The notes: generated by a model from the letters alone, not told the origin. A stretch of DNA of 64,000 nt from ZC4RG29 sp032907565 (GCA_032907565.1 JAJJPK010000148.1:1-64000); one strand, 5' to 3'; shown: positions 16,672 through 25,739, counted from the first letter of the stretch. Translations and numbers: made by a program.

Positions 16672-18494
16672 CAGTAGAGGAATTGGCCCTTCAACACATA
16701 TTCTTCAATCATTGGCCTTTGCGTTTCACCCAGCAGGTATCTTTCGATCATCAGGCTGGCGATGGACGCGGCCGCGCGGGCACCCTGACCCGCGCTTTCC
16801 ACATAAACTGACACTGCAATTTTTGGATTGTCCTTCGGAGCAAATGCAATGAACACAGAATGATCGGGGAGGGGATCGTTCTGAACCGTACCTGTCTTGC
16901 CGCAGACGACGATGTCGCGGAGCCGTGCGCGGTATTGTCCCGTTCCTTGCGACACTACGCGTTCCATAGCCTCCACGGCAACTTCGAAGTGTTTGGGATC
17001 AATGGTGGTTTGGTGCTTTTCCTGGAAGCGCGGAAGGGGAAGCCCGGATTTCCCGACCGACTTCACCAGGTGCGGGGTATAGTAAAACCCACGGTTAGCA
17101 ATGATCGCCGCAAAGTTTGCCATTTGCAGAGGTACGACCAGGTTCTCGCCCTCGCCAATAGCGATCGAATAGATGTTGGAAAACTTCCAGGGGCGCCCGC
17201 GATATGCGCGATCATAATACGCGGGGCTGGGTACCAATCCACCTTTCTCGTTGGGAAGGTCTATACCCAACGGGCTGCCGAGTCCGAAGCTCCGTATGTG
17301 CTTGTCCCATTCTGCAAGTCCGATGCGCGTGTCTTCGAAAGGATCGCTGGAGATGCCTTTGTTGAGCATCCGGCGCAACACGTTATAGAAATAAGGATTG
17401 CACGAGTGCGTGATAGCGCCCCTCAGGTCTTCATTGGTGTGACTGCCATGGCAGTTGATGATGCTGCGGTTGCAGGGAATACGTGTTTCGGGAGTGATGA
17501 CGCCTTCTTGCAGGGCCACCATCGACTGGGCGATCTTAAAGATGGAACCCGGCCGATATTGTGCCATGAGCGGTCGGTTGAACAGCGGCTTGTTGGTGTC
17601 GTTGCTGATCAACAGGAAGTTCGAACTGTAGTTCCGGCCCGTCAGCAATGAGGGGTCGTATGAGGGACCCGAGATCATCGCCAGGATCTCGCCTGTGGCG
17701 GGTTCAATGGCGATGATGCTACCTGCCTTTCCATCCATCAGGAAAGCGCCGTACTCCTGGAGGTCCAGGTCGATGGTCGTCGTAAGATCCTGGCCTGGGA
17801 CAGAGAGCGTGTCATAGCGTCCGTTCTTGTAGGGACCTTTAATGATGCCGTCCTTATTGCGCAGCAGGTATCGGACCCCGCGCGTGCCCCTGAGGTAGGT
17901 TTCGTAGTACGCTTCCAGGCCGCTTTGACCGATGTAGTCGCCCTGGCGGTAGAAGTTTGTCGTGTCGTTGGCAAGTTGGTTTCGGGTAATCTCGCTGACA
18001 TACCCGACAGCGTTGGCAACGGCGTCGGAAGCGTAAGCCCGTGTCGTCCGCGCCTGGATATAAAAACCTTCGAATTCGTCAATGTGGTCCTGTATTTTGG
18101 CGAAGTCGCGATTCGACAGCTGCTTGATGAATGGCGTGGGCTGCAGCTCTGAGGCGCGTTTGGCGCGGATGTCGCCGTAGAGTTGCGCGAACTGCTGACG
18201 GAGCTGTTCGGGCGTGATGTCGAATACGTGACAGAAACGCGCCGTGTCCAGGTACTGGACCTCCTTGAGGATGATCAGCAGGTCGTACTCAGGGTTGTTA
18301 TACACCATGAGCTTCCCGTTGCGATCCGTAATTAGACCCCTCACCGGATAGAGGATCTCCCTTCGCATGGCGTTCGTGTCGGCAAGGTCAGCGTAGCTGC
18401 GGTCGATCACCTGAATATAGAACAGCTTCAGCAGGAAGATGACAGCCACCAGCACGAAGACGATTTGAATGATTTCCTTTCTTCCTTCGTTCAT
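16671..18494 (-). CDS. mrdA: Penicillin-binding protein 2 (elongation transpeptidase)
   Basis: Class B PBP that crosslinks peptidoglycan with RodA. The ATG at 18494 is chosen: it overlaps the mreD stop as ATGA and gives MNEGRKEIIQIVFVLVAVIF, a short cytoplasmic tail and one membrane anchor, in 607 residues. The dimerisation domain (to about residue 230) precedes the transpeptidase domain. That domain shows the catalytic serine motif SIFK (in RPGSIFKIAQS), SCN (THSCNPYFYN) and KTGT (CGKTGTVQ). An upstream extension to 18587 would run into mreD and is rejected. Confidence 0.95.
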   Translation of the reverse strand: MNEGRKEIIQIVFVLVAVIFLLKLFYIQVIDRSYADLADTNAMRREILYPVRGLITDRNGKLMVYNNPEYDLLIILKEVQYLDTARFCHVFDITPEQLRQQFAQLYGDIRAKRASELQPTPFIKQLSNRDFAKIQDHIDEFEGFYIQARTTRAYASDAVANAVGYVSEITRNQLANDTTNFYRQGDYIGQSGLEAYYETYLRGTRGVRYLLRNKDGIIKGPYKNGRYDTLSVPGQDLTTTIDLDLQEYGAFLMDGKAGSIIAIEPATGEILAMISGPSYDPSLLTGRNYSSNFLLISNDTNKPLFNRPLMAQYRPGSIFKIAQSMVALQEGVITPETRIPCNRSIINCHGSHTNEDLRGAITHSCNPYFYNVLRRMLNKGISSDPFEDTRIGLAEWDKHIRSFGLGSPLGIDLPNEKGGLVPSPAYYDRAYRGRPWKFSNIYSIAIGEGENLVVPLQMANFAAIIANRGFYYTPHLVKSVGKSGLPLPRFQEKHQTTIDPKHFEVAVEAMERVVSQGTGQYRARLRDIVVCGKTGTVQNDPLPDHSVFIAFAPKDNPKIAVSVYVESAGQGARAAASIASLMIERYLLGETQRPMIEEYVLKGQFLY

Positions 18495-19006
18495 AGCCGC
18501 TTCTTTTCGCCAAACATGAATTGAAAGATGACGATTATAAGGGTGGTCAACAGTGTGCTCGCAAGGGCTTTCCACAACGTAAACCAAAAGAGCTGGAAGC
18601 CCCCCGCCTCAATAAAAAATAAGACGGCGTGATGCAAAAATACTAAGGGCAGAAGGTATATCAAAAACCACTGGACGCCGTTCATCGACAAAACCGGGAC
18701 TGCGTTCGAATCATATCCTCCTTGTGGCGTGATAAGCTTCAACCAGTAGTTTCTCAGGTACATGATCAGTACGGAAGCCATGGCATGCATACCGAGGCTG
18801 TCGTAAAAAATGTCGATGGTAAAGCCCATGATGAATCCCAGGCCCATAAGGACGAGCGGATTCACTTCGACGGGCAGCAACAAGAGGTAAGCAACGTAAA
18901 CAAAGCAGAACGCCGTGTGAAACAAGACAACGTGTTTCATGACGATTACCTGCAGGGCCAGGTACCCGAAGAACGAAAATATATGTCCTAGCCCAAGCCT
19001 GCTCAT
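18491..19006 (-). CDS. mreD: Rod shape-determining membrane protein MreD
   Basis: Inner-membrane protein of 171 residues with about five predicted spans, the smallest and least conserved member of the elongasome. There is little motif evidence; the call rests on hydrophobic profile, length and its position between mreC and mrdA. Its start overlaps the mreC stop by 4 nt, and its stop overlaps the mrdA start as ATGA. Confidence 0.88.
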   Translation of the reverse strand: MSRLGLGHIFSFFGYLALQVIVMKHVVLFHTAFCFVYVAYLLLLPVEVNPLVLMGLGFIMGFTIDIFYDSLGMHAMASVLIMYLRNYWLKLITPQGGYDSNAVPVLSMNGVQWFLIYLLPLVFLHHAVLFFIEAGGFQLFWFTLWKALASTLLTTLIIVIFQFMFGEKKRL

Positions 19007-19842
19007 CGTTCTACTTCGAGAAAGGGTAATTCCAATGAATCCTGTTCTGCCTTGAGATAACTCTTGACAACGGCGACGTACGACAGCCGCTGAAAGTCCT
19101 GCGACAGTCGCACCTTCAACTCATAAAAAGGGTCGGCGTCGTTCAGTGTGATGTGATCGATGGTGCCGATCATTATCCCTTCAGGAAATACGGCGTTGTA
19201 CCCGGACGTAACGATGGTATCGCCGACAACGGGACGCACGTGACGGGGGATGTAATTCAGATTGATGAAGAGCGGATCTTTGCCATCCCACTGCGCAGTG
19301 CCAAAGTGACCCGTGCGCTTTATCATCGCCGACGTCATGACGTCGACGTTGAGCAGTGAGATTACTACGCTATAGTGTTCGGAAGTAGCCTTCACCTTTC
19401 CGACCGCGCCGGAATTGCCGATCACAGCCATGCCCTCTTTAATGCCGGAGGAAGCGCCTTTGTCTATCGTAATGAAGTTGATCACCCGGTCGACCGAGTT
19501 GTTCACAACTTTGGCACTGACGAATTCGAAGCGGTTGGTGATTGTGGTGTCGGCGGCGCCCTGTGCCCGGAATGAATAAAGCAACTGCGTTTGGCGCTCG
19601 AGTGCTGTCCGGAGGTTGGCGTTCTCGCGCGCCAGGGCCTCATTCGTTTTTCGCAGGGAGAAATATTCGCCTACCCCGTGCGAAAAGCCATTAATGGCTG
19701 CAACTAGACTATTGGAAGAATTAAAAAACTGGGCGCTTTGATAATGGTTGCTGGAAACGATCAGCCATCCGCAGATGACTTCCAGCAACAGGAACGTGAA
19801 GAAGGCACGGTTCTCGTAAAAAAATAGAAACAACCGCTCCAT
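19003..19842 (-). CDS. mreC: Rod shape-determining protein MreC
   Basis: Elongasome scaffold of 279 residues. A short N-terminal membrane anchor (about 12-30) is followed by a coiled coil at about 62-92 (LRKTNEALARENANLRTAL). The periplasmic double beta-barrel contains the GMAVIGNSGAVGKV region near 140 and VVGDTIVTSGYNAVFPEGI near 210, both typical of MreC. It lies 4 nt after mreB and overlaps mreD by 4 nt. Confidence 0.95.
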   Translation of the reverse strand: MERLFLFFYENRAFFTFLLLEVICGWLIVSSNHYQSAQFFNSSNSLVAAINGFSHGVGEYFSLRKTNEALARENANLRTALERQTQLLYSFRAQGAADTTITNRFEFVSAKVVNNSVDRVINFITIDKGASSGIKEGMAVIGNSGAVGKVKATSEHYSVVISLLNVDVMTSAMIKRTGHFGTAQWDGKDPLFINLNYIPRHVRPVVGDTIVTSGYNAVFPEGIMIGTIDHITLNDADPFYELKVRLSQDFQRLSYVAVVKSYLKAEQDSLELPFLEVER

Positions 19843-19846
19843 GCCT

Positions 19847-20872
19847 TCATGTCATCAGGACGGCTCTGAAACTCTCCAGGTTCTTAAGTGCCATACCGGT
19901 ACCCCGGACCACTGCGCGGAGCGGGTCATCGGCCACGTGAATGGGCAGCTTGGTTTTGAGAGCCAGTCGCTTGTCCAGCCCGCGCAACAGGGCCCCACCG
20001 CCCGTGAGGTAAATGCCGCGTTCGTAGATGTCGGCAGACAGTTCCGGGGGCGAGGTTTCCAGCGCTTTCAAAACAGCCTCTTCCAGCTTGGAAACCGATT
20101 TATCGAGGGCAAAGGCAACTTCTGAATAGGATATTTTTATGGTTTTTGGAATTCCTGTCATCAGGTCGCGGCCCCGGATCTCGTAATCCTCAGGGGCATC
20201 GTCGAGCTCGGTAAGTGCGGACCCTACCTCGATCTTGACCTTTTCGGCCGACCGCTCACCGATCAGCAGGTTGTGCTGGCGGCGCATGTAGTCAAGAATG
20301 TCGCGGTTGAACGTATCGCCCGCCACCCGGATGGATTGATCGCACACAATTCCCGAGAGGGCGATAACGGCAATATCCGTTGTTCCACCTCCGATATCCA
20401 CGATCATATTTCCGATGGGCATTTCGATATCGATCCCGATACCAACGGCCGCCGCTATCGGTTCGTGAATCATATACACCTCCTTGGCGCCCGCATGTTC
20501 AGCCGAGTCGCGCACGGCCCGTTTCTCTACTTCGGTAATCCCTGACGGGATACAAATGATCATCCGGTGCGAAGGAGGGAAGAGACGCTTCCCCGTGTCG
20601 ATCATTTTGATCAGACCACGGATCATCATTTCCGCGGCGTGGAAGTCGGCGATGACCCCCTCCTTAAGGGGTCGTATGGTTTTGATATTTTCGTGAGTTT
20701 TTTCATGCATTTGCATGGCCTCCCTCCCGATGGCGAGCACTTTGTTCGTGGTTTTGTCGATGGCTATAATGGAGGGTTCGTCTACTACGATCTTATCCTT
20801 GTAGATAATTAGGGTGTTGGCAGTGCCAAGGTCTATGGCAATGTCGCTGGTAAAAAAATCAAAAAATCCCAT
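19847..20872 (-). CDS. mreB: Rod shape-determining actin-like protein MreB
   Basis: Bacterial actin of 341 residues whose membrane-bound filaments direct lateral wall synthesis, so the organism is expected to be rod-shaped or filamentous. The phosphate-1 motif DLGTANTLIY is near residue 15 and phosphate-2 VDIGGGTTDIAVI near 165. An adenosine motif (LTGGGALLRGLD) lies near 295. It opens the mreBCD-mrdA-rodA operon. The 170-nt upstream gap to purH probably holds the promoter, although no clear TAnnTTTG box is visible there. Confidence 0.97.
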   Translation of the reverse strand: MGFFDFFTSDIAIDLGTANTLIIYKDKIVVDEPSIIAIDKTTNKVLAIGREAMQMHEKTHENIKTIRPLKEGVIADFHAAEMMIRGLIKMIDTGKRLFPPSHRMIICIPSGITEVEKRAVRDSAEHAGAKEVYMIHEPIAAAVGIGIDIEMPIGNMIVDIGGGTTDIAVIALSGIVCDQSIRVAGDTFNRDILDYMRRQHNLLIGERSAEKVKIEVGSALTELDDAPEDYEIRGRDLMTGIPKTIKISYSEVAFALDKSVSKLEEAVLKALETSPPELSADIYERGIYLTGGGALLRGLDKRLALKTKLPIHVADDPLRAVVRGTGMALKNLESFRAVLMT

Positions 20873-21042
20873 GTATTCAGTATGCGATAAGGTTTTGAAA
20901 AATGCCCGCCTGCCTGGGGGTAACGGTCCGCAATACGGCTAAAATTGCACTCAATTTACCAAATTATTGTTTCGGCGTTCAAAAATGTAAGTTTTTTGCC
21001 CATTTACATGAGCCGTCCCGTTGAACGACTTGTCCCTTCTTC

Positions 21043-22566
21043 TCAATGCCTAAAGTGGCGGATGCCTGTAAAGACCATCGCCATGTCGTGCGCATCGCAG
21101 AAGTCAATCGAGTCCTTATCTTTAACCGATCCACCGGGCTGAATGACTGCCGTGATCCCGGCCTTCCAGGCAAGCTCCACACAATCGGGAAATGGGAAAA
21201 ATGCGTCGGAAGCCATTACTGCTCCCTTAAGGTCAAACCCAAAAGCACGTGCCTTATCAATCGCCTGCTTCAGGGCGTCGACCCGGGATGTCTGTCCCGT
21301 GCCGCTGGCCAGCATCTGGCCGTCGTTCGCGAGCACAATGGTATTCGACTTCGTGTGTTTGCAGACCTTCGAGGCAAACAGCAAAGCCCTGACTTCACCT
21401 GGCGTAGGCGTCCGTTGCGTGACCGTCTTCAGGTCATCGGCGCTATCTGTTTTCAGGTCGGCGTCTTGTTCGATGACGCCACCAAGTAAACTCCGGAATT
21501 GCTTCTTTGGTTCGGGGAAGGTTTTTAGCTGGAGGATGATCCGGTTTTTCTTTGACCTCAGCAGGTCCAGCGCCTCGGGTTCGAAATCGGGGGCCACAAG
21601 TATTTCAAAAAATAGCGGGTTCATCTCGGTGGCGGCAGCAAGATCTACCGTCCGGTTGGTAACGAGGATGCCGCCGAATGCCGACAGCGTGTCAGCCTGG
21701 TAGGCCTTCATATAGGCTTCCTTAACCGTGGGTGCTGTCGCCGCGCCACAGGCGTTGGTGTGCTTTACTATAACAAACGCCGTCTCATCCTGAAATTCGC
21801 GCAACAGCCCGAGCGCCGCATCAATATCCACGAGATTGTTATAAGAGAGTTCCTTCCCGTTCAACTGTTCGAACAGAGCGTCCAGGTCGCCATAGTACGT
21901 CGCCTGCTGATGCGGATTCTCGCCGTAACGGAGTGGCCGAGCGGGGCCGAAAGACTTTCGAAACACTGGGAGTTGTTCACGCGCGTTGAAGTAGTCGAAG
22001 ATCGCTGCGTCGTAGGCCGCTGTCACATCAAATGCCATCGCTGCGAAACGCCGCCGGTCGTCAAGGCCTGTGGTGCATTGTTTCTCCTTGAGCAAAGTCA
22101 AAAGTTCATCATACTGGGTACGCGACGAAACGATGAGTACGTCGTGATAATTTTTGGCGGCAGCCCGGATGAGGGAGATTCCGCCGATATCGATTTTTTC
22201 TATTACTTCAGCTTCCGGTTTGCCCGCCGCTACGGTTTCGACAAACGGATACAGGTCAACGATCACCAGGTCAATAGGGGCCACGTTAAACCGGCTTGCC
22301 TCCTCTTCGTGAGTGTTGTCGCCCCGTCGGTACAGTATTCCTCCAAAGATCGCGGGGTGAAGGGTCTTGACGCGACCACCAAAAATGGAAGGGAATCCTG
22401 TGACGGATTCAACCGGGGTCACGGGGTGTCCAAAGCCCTCAATAAAAGTTTGAGTGCCTCCTGTCGATATAAAGGTTGCCTGGTGCCGGGCAAGCTCCTC
22501 GATGATAGGCTCAAGATTCTCCTTATAGAAAACAGAAACCAATACTCGGGAGATTTTTCTGGTCAT
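21043..22566 (-). CDS. purH: Bifunctional purine biosynthesis protein PurH
   Basis: AICAR transformylase / IMP cyclohydrolase, the last two steps of IMP synthesis. Residues 1 to about 130 form the MGS-like cyclohydrolase domain (FISTGGTQTFIEG, GGRVKTLHPAIFGGIL). The transformylase domain follows, with LRYGENPHQQA, a VKHTNACGAA motif near residue 267 and QTSRVDA near 425, ending in VIQPGGSVKDKDSID. Length 507 matches the family. Its promoter is the clearest in the window (see 22587-22616). Confidence 0.97.
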   Translation of the reverse strand: MTRKISRVLVSVFYKENLEPIIEELARHQATFISTGGTQTFIEGFGHPVTPVESVTGFPSIFGGRVKTLHPAIFGGILYRRGDNTHEEEASRFNVAPIDLVIVDLYPFVETVAAGKPEAEVIEKIDIGGISLIRAAAKNYHDVLIVSSRTQYDELLTLLKEKQCTTGLDDRRRFAAMAFDVTAAYDAAIFDYFNAREQLPVFRKSFGPARPLRYGENPHQQATYYGDLDALFEQLNGKELSYNNLVDIDAALGLLREFQDETAFVIVKHTNACGAATAPTVKEAYMKAYQADTLSAFGGILVTNRTVDLAAATEMNPLFFEILVAPDFEPEALDLLRSKKNRIILQLKTFPEPKKQFRSLLGGVIEQDADLKTDSADDLKTVTQRTPTPGEVRALLFASKVCKHTKSNTIVLANDGQMLASGTGQTSRVDALKQAIDKARAFGFDLKGAVMASDAFFPFPDCVELAWKAGITAVIQPGGSVKDKDSIDFCDAHDMAMVFTGIRHFRH

Positions 22567-22586
22567 GCTGTGGGAATTGAAAGGTG

Positions 22587-22616
22587 CAAAACTATCAAAA
22601 ATGGGGGAGCGCTCAA
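22587..22616 (-). promoter_or_regulatory. Bacteroidota-type promoter of purH
   Basis: On the minus strand a TTG (-33 core, 22614-22616) is separated by exactly 19 nt from TAGTTTTG (22587-22594). This matches the Bacteroidota consensus TTTG-N19-TAnnTTTG. Transcription should start near 22580, giving a leader of about 14 nt before the purH ATG. Confidence 0.6.
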
Positions 22617-22680
22617 GATCGGCTCGAAGGTTAGGTCCTGAATTTTTAGAATTATTTAGTTTGGCTGCTTAGTTTTGGTT

Positions 22681-23076
22681 ATGCGACTGTTTTTACAGAT
22701 CAACATTGGTGATTGGCAGGATCAGGGTTATGCGAGGCCCATGCTCCACCTTGCTTCATCACTGGCCGATGATGTTATCGGCACGGACGTGGATACACTT
22801 TCGGAGCCCCACGTCGTCGACCTGGTTAAGAAACTGGTCAGTCAGTCGCAACACACGTTCCTGCTTGTATATGCCAGAAACCCGGATCAGCCATTGAATA
22901 ACGTGCTCTCCCTCTTTAGCCACCTATTCGATTGCCAGGATAAGATCCACCTCGCTGTATTCGCAGGCGAGCATGCGACCGCGGAAAAACTCCTGCGTAC
23001 GCTCGATGAAAAATTCGTCAAGAACGACGAGGACGAACTGATTCGAAAGATGGTGAAGCAGTTTGCTCGCGGATAA
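22681..23076 (+). CDS. Small cytosolic protein of unknown function
   Basis: A 131-residue product starting MRLFLQINIGDWQDQGYARP. No signal peptide, membrane segment or recognised motif is visible. The pattern of alternating strands and helices (HTFLLVYARNPDQP, IHLAVFAGEHATAEKLLRTL) suggests a compact alpha/beta fold. The ATG at 22681 is preferred over an in-frame TTG two codons upstream. It is divergent from purH and ends 11 nt before the convergent omega-amidase gene. Confidence 0.7.
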   Translation: MRLFLQINIGDWQDQGYARPMLHLASSLADDVIGTDVDTLSEPHVVDLVKKLVSQSQHTFLLVYARNPDQPLNNVLSLFSHLFDCQDKIHLAVFAGEHATAEKLLRTLDEKFVKNDEDELIRKMVKQFARG

Positions 23077-23087
23077 CGCGCAGCGCG

Positions 23088-23924
23088 TCAGCTCAGGCCC
23101 TGAAGATAGCCCGACGTTTCATAGGGCTCGAGATCGATGGAGAACTCATCTGCATCCAGGTAGGCTGGGAACTTGTCGCGGAAAGCCTGCAGGGAATGTG
23201 CATTCAATCCGATGGTCTTGCTCGTATCGACACTTTCAAGGGTGAATACCGCCTCGCCCTTGGGGCTCACTACCGACGAATGCCCGTTGTATTCAATGCG
23301 GTTGCCGTCTGTTCCCACACGATTGACCCCCGCCACGTAACACAGGTTCTCAATCGCACGTGCCTTCAGTAGCGTATCCCACGCGTCTATCCGCGCGGTA
23401 GGCCAGTTTGCCACACAGACCAGGAGATCGTATGACAACGTCCGCGACGTGTGATCGTAACGGTTCCTGCACCACACTGGAAAACGCAGGTCGTAACATA
23501 CGAGGGGACAAATACGCCAGCCTTTCCATGTGCCTATCAGGAGGCTCTCTCCTGCACTATACGTCTTTTGTTCCTCCGCCATCCTGAACAGGTGACGCTT
23601 ATCGTATGTCCTGAAGTTTCCACCCGGCTCCATCCACAACAACCGATTGTAAAACCGATCGCGTACGTTGCAGATGAAGCTTCCCAACATCAGCGCTCCG
23701 GTCTGGTCGGCCATCTGTCGCATCCATTTTGTGGTTTGCATATTCATCATCTCGGCCAAACGGGGAGCCGCCATGGTGAAGCCAGTCGTGAACATCTCGG
23801 GTAGGATGATGATATCGGTAGAAGCGCCAATGCCCCAGATTTTTTCTTCGAACATGGCCAGGTTGGCACCAATATCCTCCCAGTGCAGATCAGATTGTAT
23901 GATTGTGATGTTCAGGTCCGTCAT
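23088..23924 (-). CDS. Omega-amidase (nitrilase superfamily, YafV/NIT2 type)
   Basis: Hydrolyses 2-oxoglutaramate or 2-oxosuccinamate, the 2-oxoamides left by glutamine or asparagine transamination. The nitrilase triad is visible: Glu in ILPEMFTTGF, Lys in YDKRHLFRM and Cys in LVCYDLRFPVW. The NRVGTDGN motif is typical of the branch. The start at 23924 gives MTDLNITIIQSDLHW, the family opening, in 278 residues. It is transcribed after the transaminase gene, the classic pairing for the transaminase/omega-amidase pathway. Confidence 0.88.
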   Translation of the reverse strand: MTDLNITIIQSDLHWEDIGANLAMFEEKIWGIGASTDIIILPEMFTTGFTMAAPRLAEMMNMQTTKWMRQMADQTGALMLGSFICNVRDRFYNRLLWMEPGGNFRTYDKRHLFRMAEEQKTYSAGESLLIGTWKGWRICPLVCYDLRFPVWCRNRYDHTSRTLSYDLLVCVANWPTARIDAWDTLLKARAIENLCYVAGVNRVGTDGNRIEYNGHSSVVSPKGEAVFTLESVDTSKTIGLNAHSLQAFRDKFPAYLDADEFSIDLEPYETSGYLQGLS

Positions 23925-23967
23925 AGCTCGGCGCAAATAAAACAAATGAGGAGAAGAAACCTAGCCC

Positions 23968-24003
23968 CCCTGTAGTAGACATCCTGCGGATGTCACTACA
24001 GGG
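23968..24003 (-). repeat. Long stem-loop overlapping the transaminase stop codon
   Basis: CCCTGTAGT pairs with ACTACAGGG and, after a one-base A bulge, GACATCC pairs with GGATGTC around a TGC loop: 16 base pairs in all. The hairpin covers the stop codon at 23996-23998. It may terminate or stabilise the transaminase mRNA; no strong U-tract follows. Confidence 0.55.
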
Positions 24004-25138
24004 TCCGCAGGATACGACCGGCCTCTGCTAGCGTTTCGTCCTTCTTTGCAAAACAAAACCGGAGCAACTGCTGGTTCAGTTGCTGTTCATAAAAAACCGA
24101 TACGGGAATGCAGGCGACTTTGTGTTTCTGTGTCATTTCCACGGCCAGGTCCATCTCAGGCTTGTCTGACCATCCCCGGTATGACACAAGCTGAAAATAC
24201 GTTCCCCGGCTGGGTAGGGGCTCAAACGGTGTCCCCTTAAGTTGTTCAAGGAAGAAGTCGCGCTTCTTTTGGTAAAACAATGCAATGCCGTCGTAGTTGG
24301 ACTCGTCTTTTAGATACTCCGACAGCGCTTTCTGTATTGCCGTGTTGATGCTGAATGTGATGAATTGATGGGCCTTCCTGATCTCATTGGTAAGATTCAC
24401 GGGAGCAACCGTATAACCGATCTTCCACCCCGTGGCATGAAAGGTTTTTCCGAACGAAAAAACTGCGATGCTCTGCGACCGCAACGCCGGATAATGCAAC
24501 ACGCCTTCGTGTCGGGCGCCGTCAAAGATAATTCGCTCGTAGGCCTCGTCGCTCAACACAATCAGCCCGTGCTTGAGCGCGAGGTGCTCCAGGGCCTGCA
24601 GATCCTGGGGGGTGTAGGTTCGCCCTGTAGGATTATGGGGCGTATTGATCATGAGCATTCGCGTTCTTGGCGTGATCGATCGTTCAACCAGGTCCCAGTC
24701 AATAGCAAAGTCGGGCGGTCTCAGCGTGACCCGCACGGGTTTTCCACCGCACAGCCGGACAGCAGGATCGTACAAGTCGTAGGAAGGGTCGAACATGATG
24801 ACCTCTTCACCCCGATCTACGAAGGCAGCAATGGAGGAATAAAGCGCCTCCGTAGCGCCCGCGGTGATGGTAATTTCCTTTTCAGGATTTGCTGCGTAGC
24901 TGTAGGTCCGGCTCACCACAGTGCCTACCGATTCAAGAAGCTCCGGCAGCCCCGCCATGGGCGCATATTGGTTGTAGCCTTCATCCATGTATCGGCTTAC
25001 CAGCCCCGTAAGGCGTTTGTCCACGTCAAAATCGGGGAACCCCTGCGAAAGGTTTATGGCGCCGCAGTCGGCCGCCATGCGGGACATGACCGTAAAGATT
25101 GTCGTTCCGACGTCGGGCAGCTTTGAGCGAAAGTTCAT
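23996..25138 (-). CDS. PLP-dependent methionine/glutamine-type aminotransferase
   Basis: Class I aminotransferase of 380 residues, closest in appearance to methionine aminotransferase YbdL and glutamine transaminase K. The opening GTTIFTVMSRMAADCGAINLSQGFPDF is typical (shown here in part as LSQGFPDFD). NTPHNPTGRTY binds PLP, and the Schiff-base lysine lies in SFGKTFHATGWKIGY. It probably uses methionine or another amino acid with 2-oxoacids such as 2-oxo-4-methylthiobutyrate, as in methionine salvage; the substrate is inferred from family and from the omega-amidase neighbour downstream. Confidence 0.9.
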   Translation of the reverse strand: MNFRSKLPDVGTTIFTVMSRMAADCGAINLSQGFPDFDVDKRLTGLVSRYMDEGYNQYAPMAGLPELLESVGTVVSRTYSYAANPEKEITITAGATEALYSSIAAFVDRGEEVIMFDPSYDLYDPAVRLCGGKPVRVTLRPPDFAIDWDLVERSITPRTRMLMINTPHNPTGRTYTPQDLQALEHLALKHGLIVLSDEAYERIIFDGARHEGVLHYPALRSQSIAVFSFGKTFHATGWKIGYTVAPVNLTNEIRKAHQFITFSINTAIQKALSEYLKDESNYDGIALFYQKKRDFFLEQLKGTPFEPLPSRGTYFQLVSYRGWSDKPEMDLAVEMTQKHKVACIPVSVFYEQQLNQQLLRFCFAKKDETLAEAGRILRTL

Positions 25139-25153
25139 AGGTGCGGCGGGTAC

Positions 25154-25170
25154 GGCGGAGTCGAACCTCC
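25154..25170 (-). other. tRNA T-arm-like sequence without a tRNA
   Basis: On the minus strand GGAGG-TTCGACT-CCGCC matches a T stem-loop with the invariant GTTCRA, four of five stem pairs intact. No matching acceptor, D or anticodon arm exists upstream, where def is coding. It is either a tRNA remnant or chance. Confidence 0.3.
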
Positions 25171-25172
25171 GG

Positions 25173-25721
25173 TCACACTTTGTGTTTGATCCGGTATTCG
25201 GTGTCGACCTTTCCCCGGGAAATATCGGAAAGTTTGCTCTTCAGCAGGCGCTTTTTCAGGGGCGTCAGGTAGTCGATGAACAGCTTGCCTTCGATGTGAT
25301 CGTATTCATGCTGGATGATCCGGGCTTTGACACCGTCATACTCCTCATCATGGAGGTTCCAGTCTTCATCATAATACCGGATGCGCAACTTTTCCTTTCG
25401 GGAAACGGGCTCACGTATGTTGGGAATGCTGAGACAGCCCTCCTCAAATTCCCAGTCGTCGCCCTGCTCTTCCAATAGAACGGGATTGATAAAGGCCTTC
25501 CTGAAACCCTCCATGCCGGGCTCGTCTTCCAGTCCCGTTCCATCGACGACAAAAAGACGTATAGACTTACCGATCTGTGGCGCTGCCAGGCCGATACCCT
25601 GGGCGTGCTCCATGGTTTCAAACATGTCGCGTATCAATTCCTTCAGGTCCGTGCCCTGTGGAATCTCTTCGGTCGGCTGCCGGAGTACCGGGTCTCCGTA
25701 TAATACAATCGGGTAAATCAT
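25173..25721 (-). CDS. def: Peptide deformylase
   Basis: Removes the formyl group from nascent N-terminal methionine. All three family motifs are present: GIGLAAPQIG, EEGCLSIP (metal-binding Cys) and QHEYDHIEGKLF (HExxH). The ATG at 25721 is chosen because it gives MIYPIVLYGDPVLRQ, the standard opening, and has GGAAGAA upstream; 182 residues is normal. The C-terminal tail runs a few residues past the usual RGKVD...Y ending, into the T-arm-like sequence. Confidence 0.96.
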   Translation of the reverse strand: MIYPIVLYGDPVLRQPTEEIPQGTDLKELIRDMFETMEHAQGIGLAAPQIGKSIRLFVVDGTGLEDEPGMEGFRKAFINPVLLEEQGDDWEFEEGCLSIPNIREPVSRKEKLRIRYYDEDWNLHDEEYDGVKARIIQHEYDHIEGKLFIDYLTPLKKRLLKSKLSDISRGKVDTEYRIKHKV

Positions 25722-25739
25722 TTGCTTAATTTCTTCCGC

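Noticed and set aside
15835..16677. A 280-codon plus-strand frame opposite rodA
   Set aside because: It is antisense to a certain gene and its product is highly charged without any fold-like pattern.
22670..22677. TAGTTTTG just before the small plus-strand gene as its promoter
   Set aside because: It ends only 3 nt before the ATG at 22681, leaving no room for a leader, although leaderless use cannot be excluded.
25141..25220. A complete tRNA gene on the minus strand
   Set aside because: Only the T-arm is present; the 5' part falls in def coding sequence and has no D or anticodon arm.
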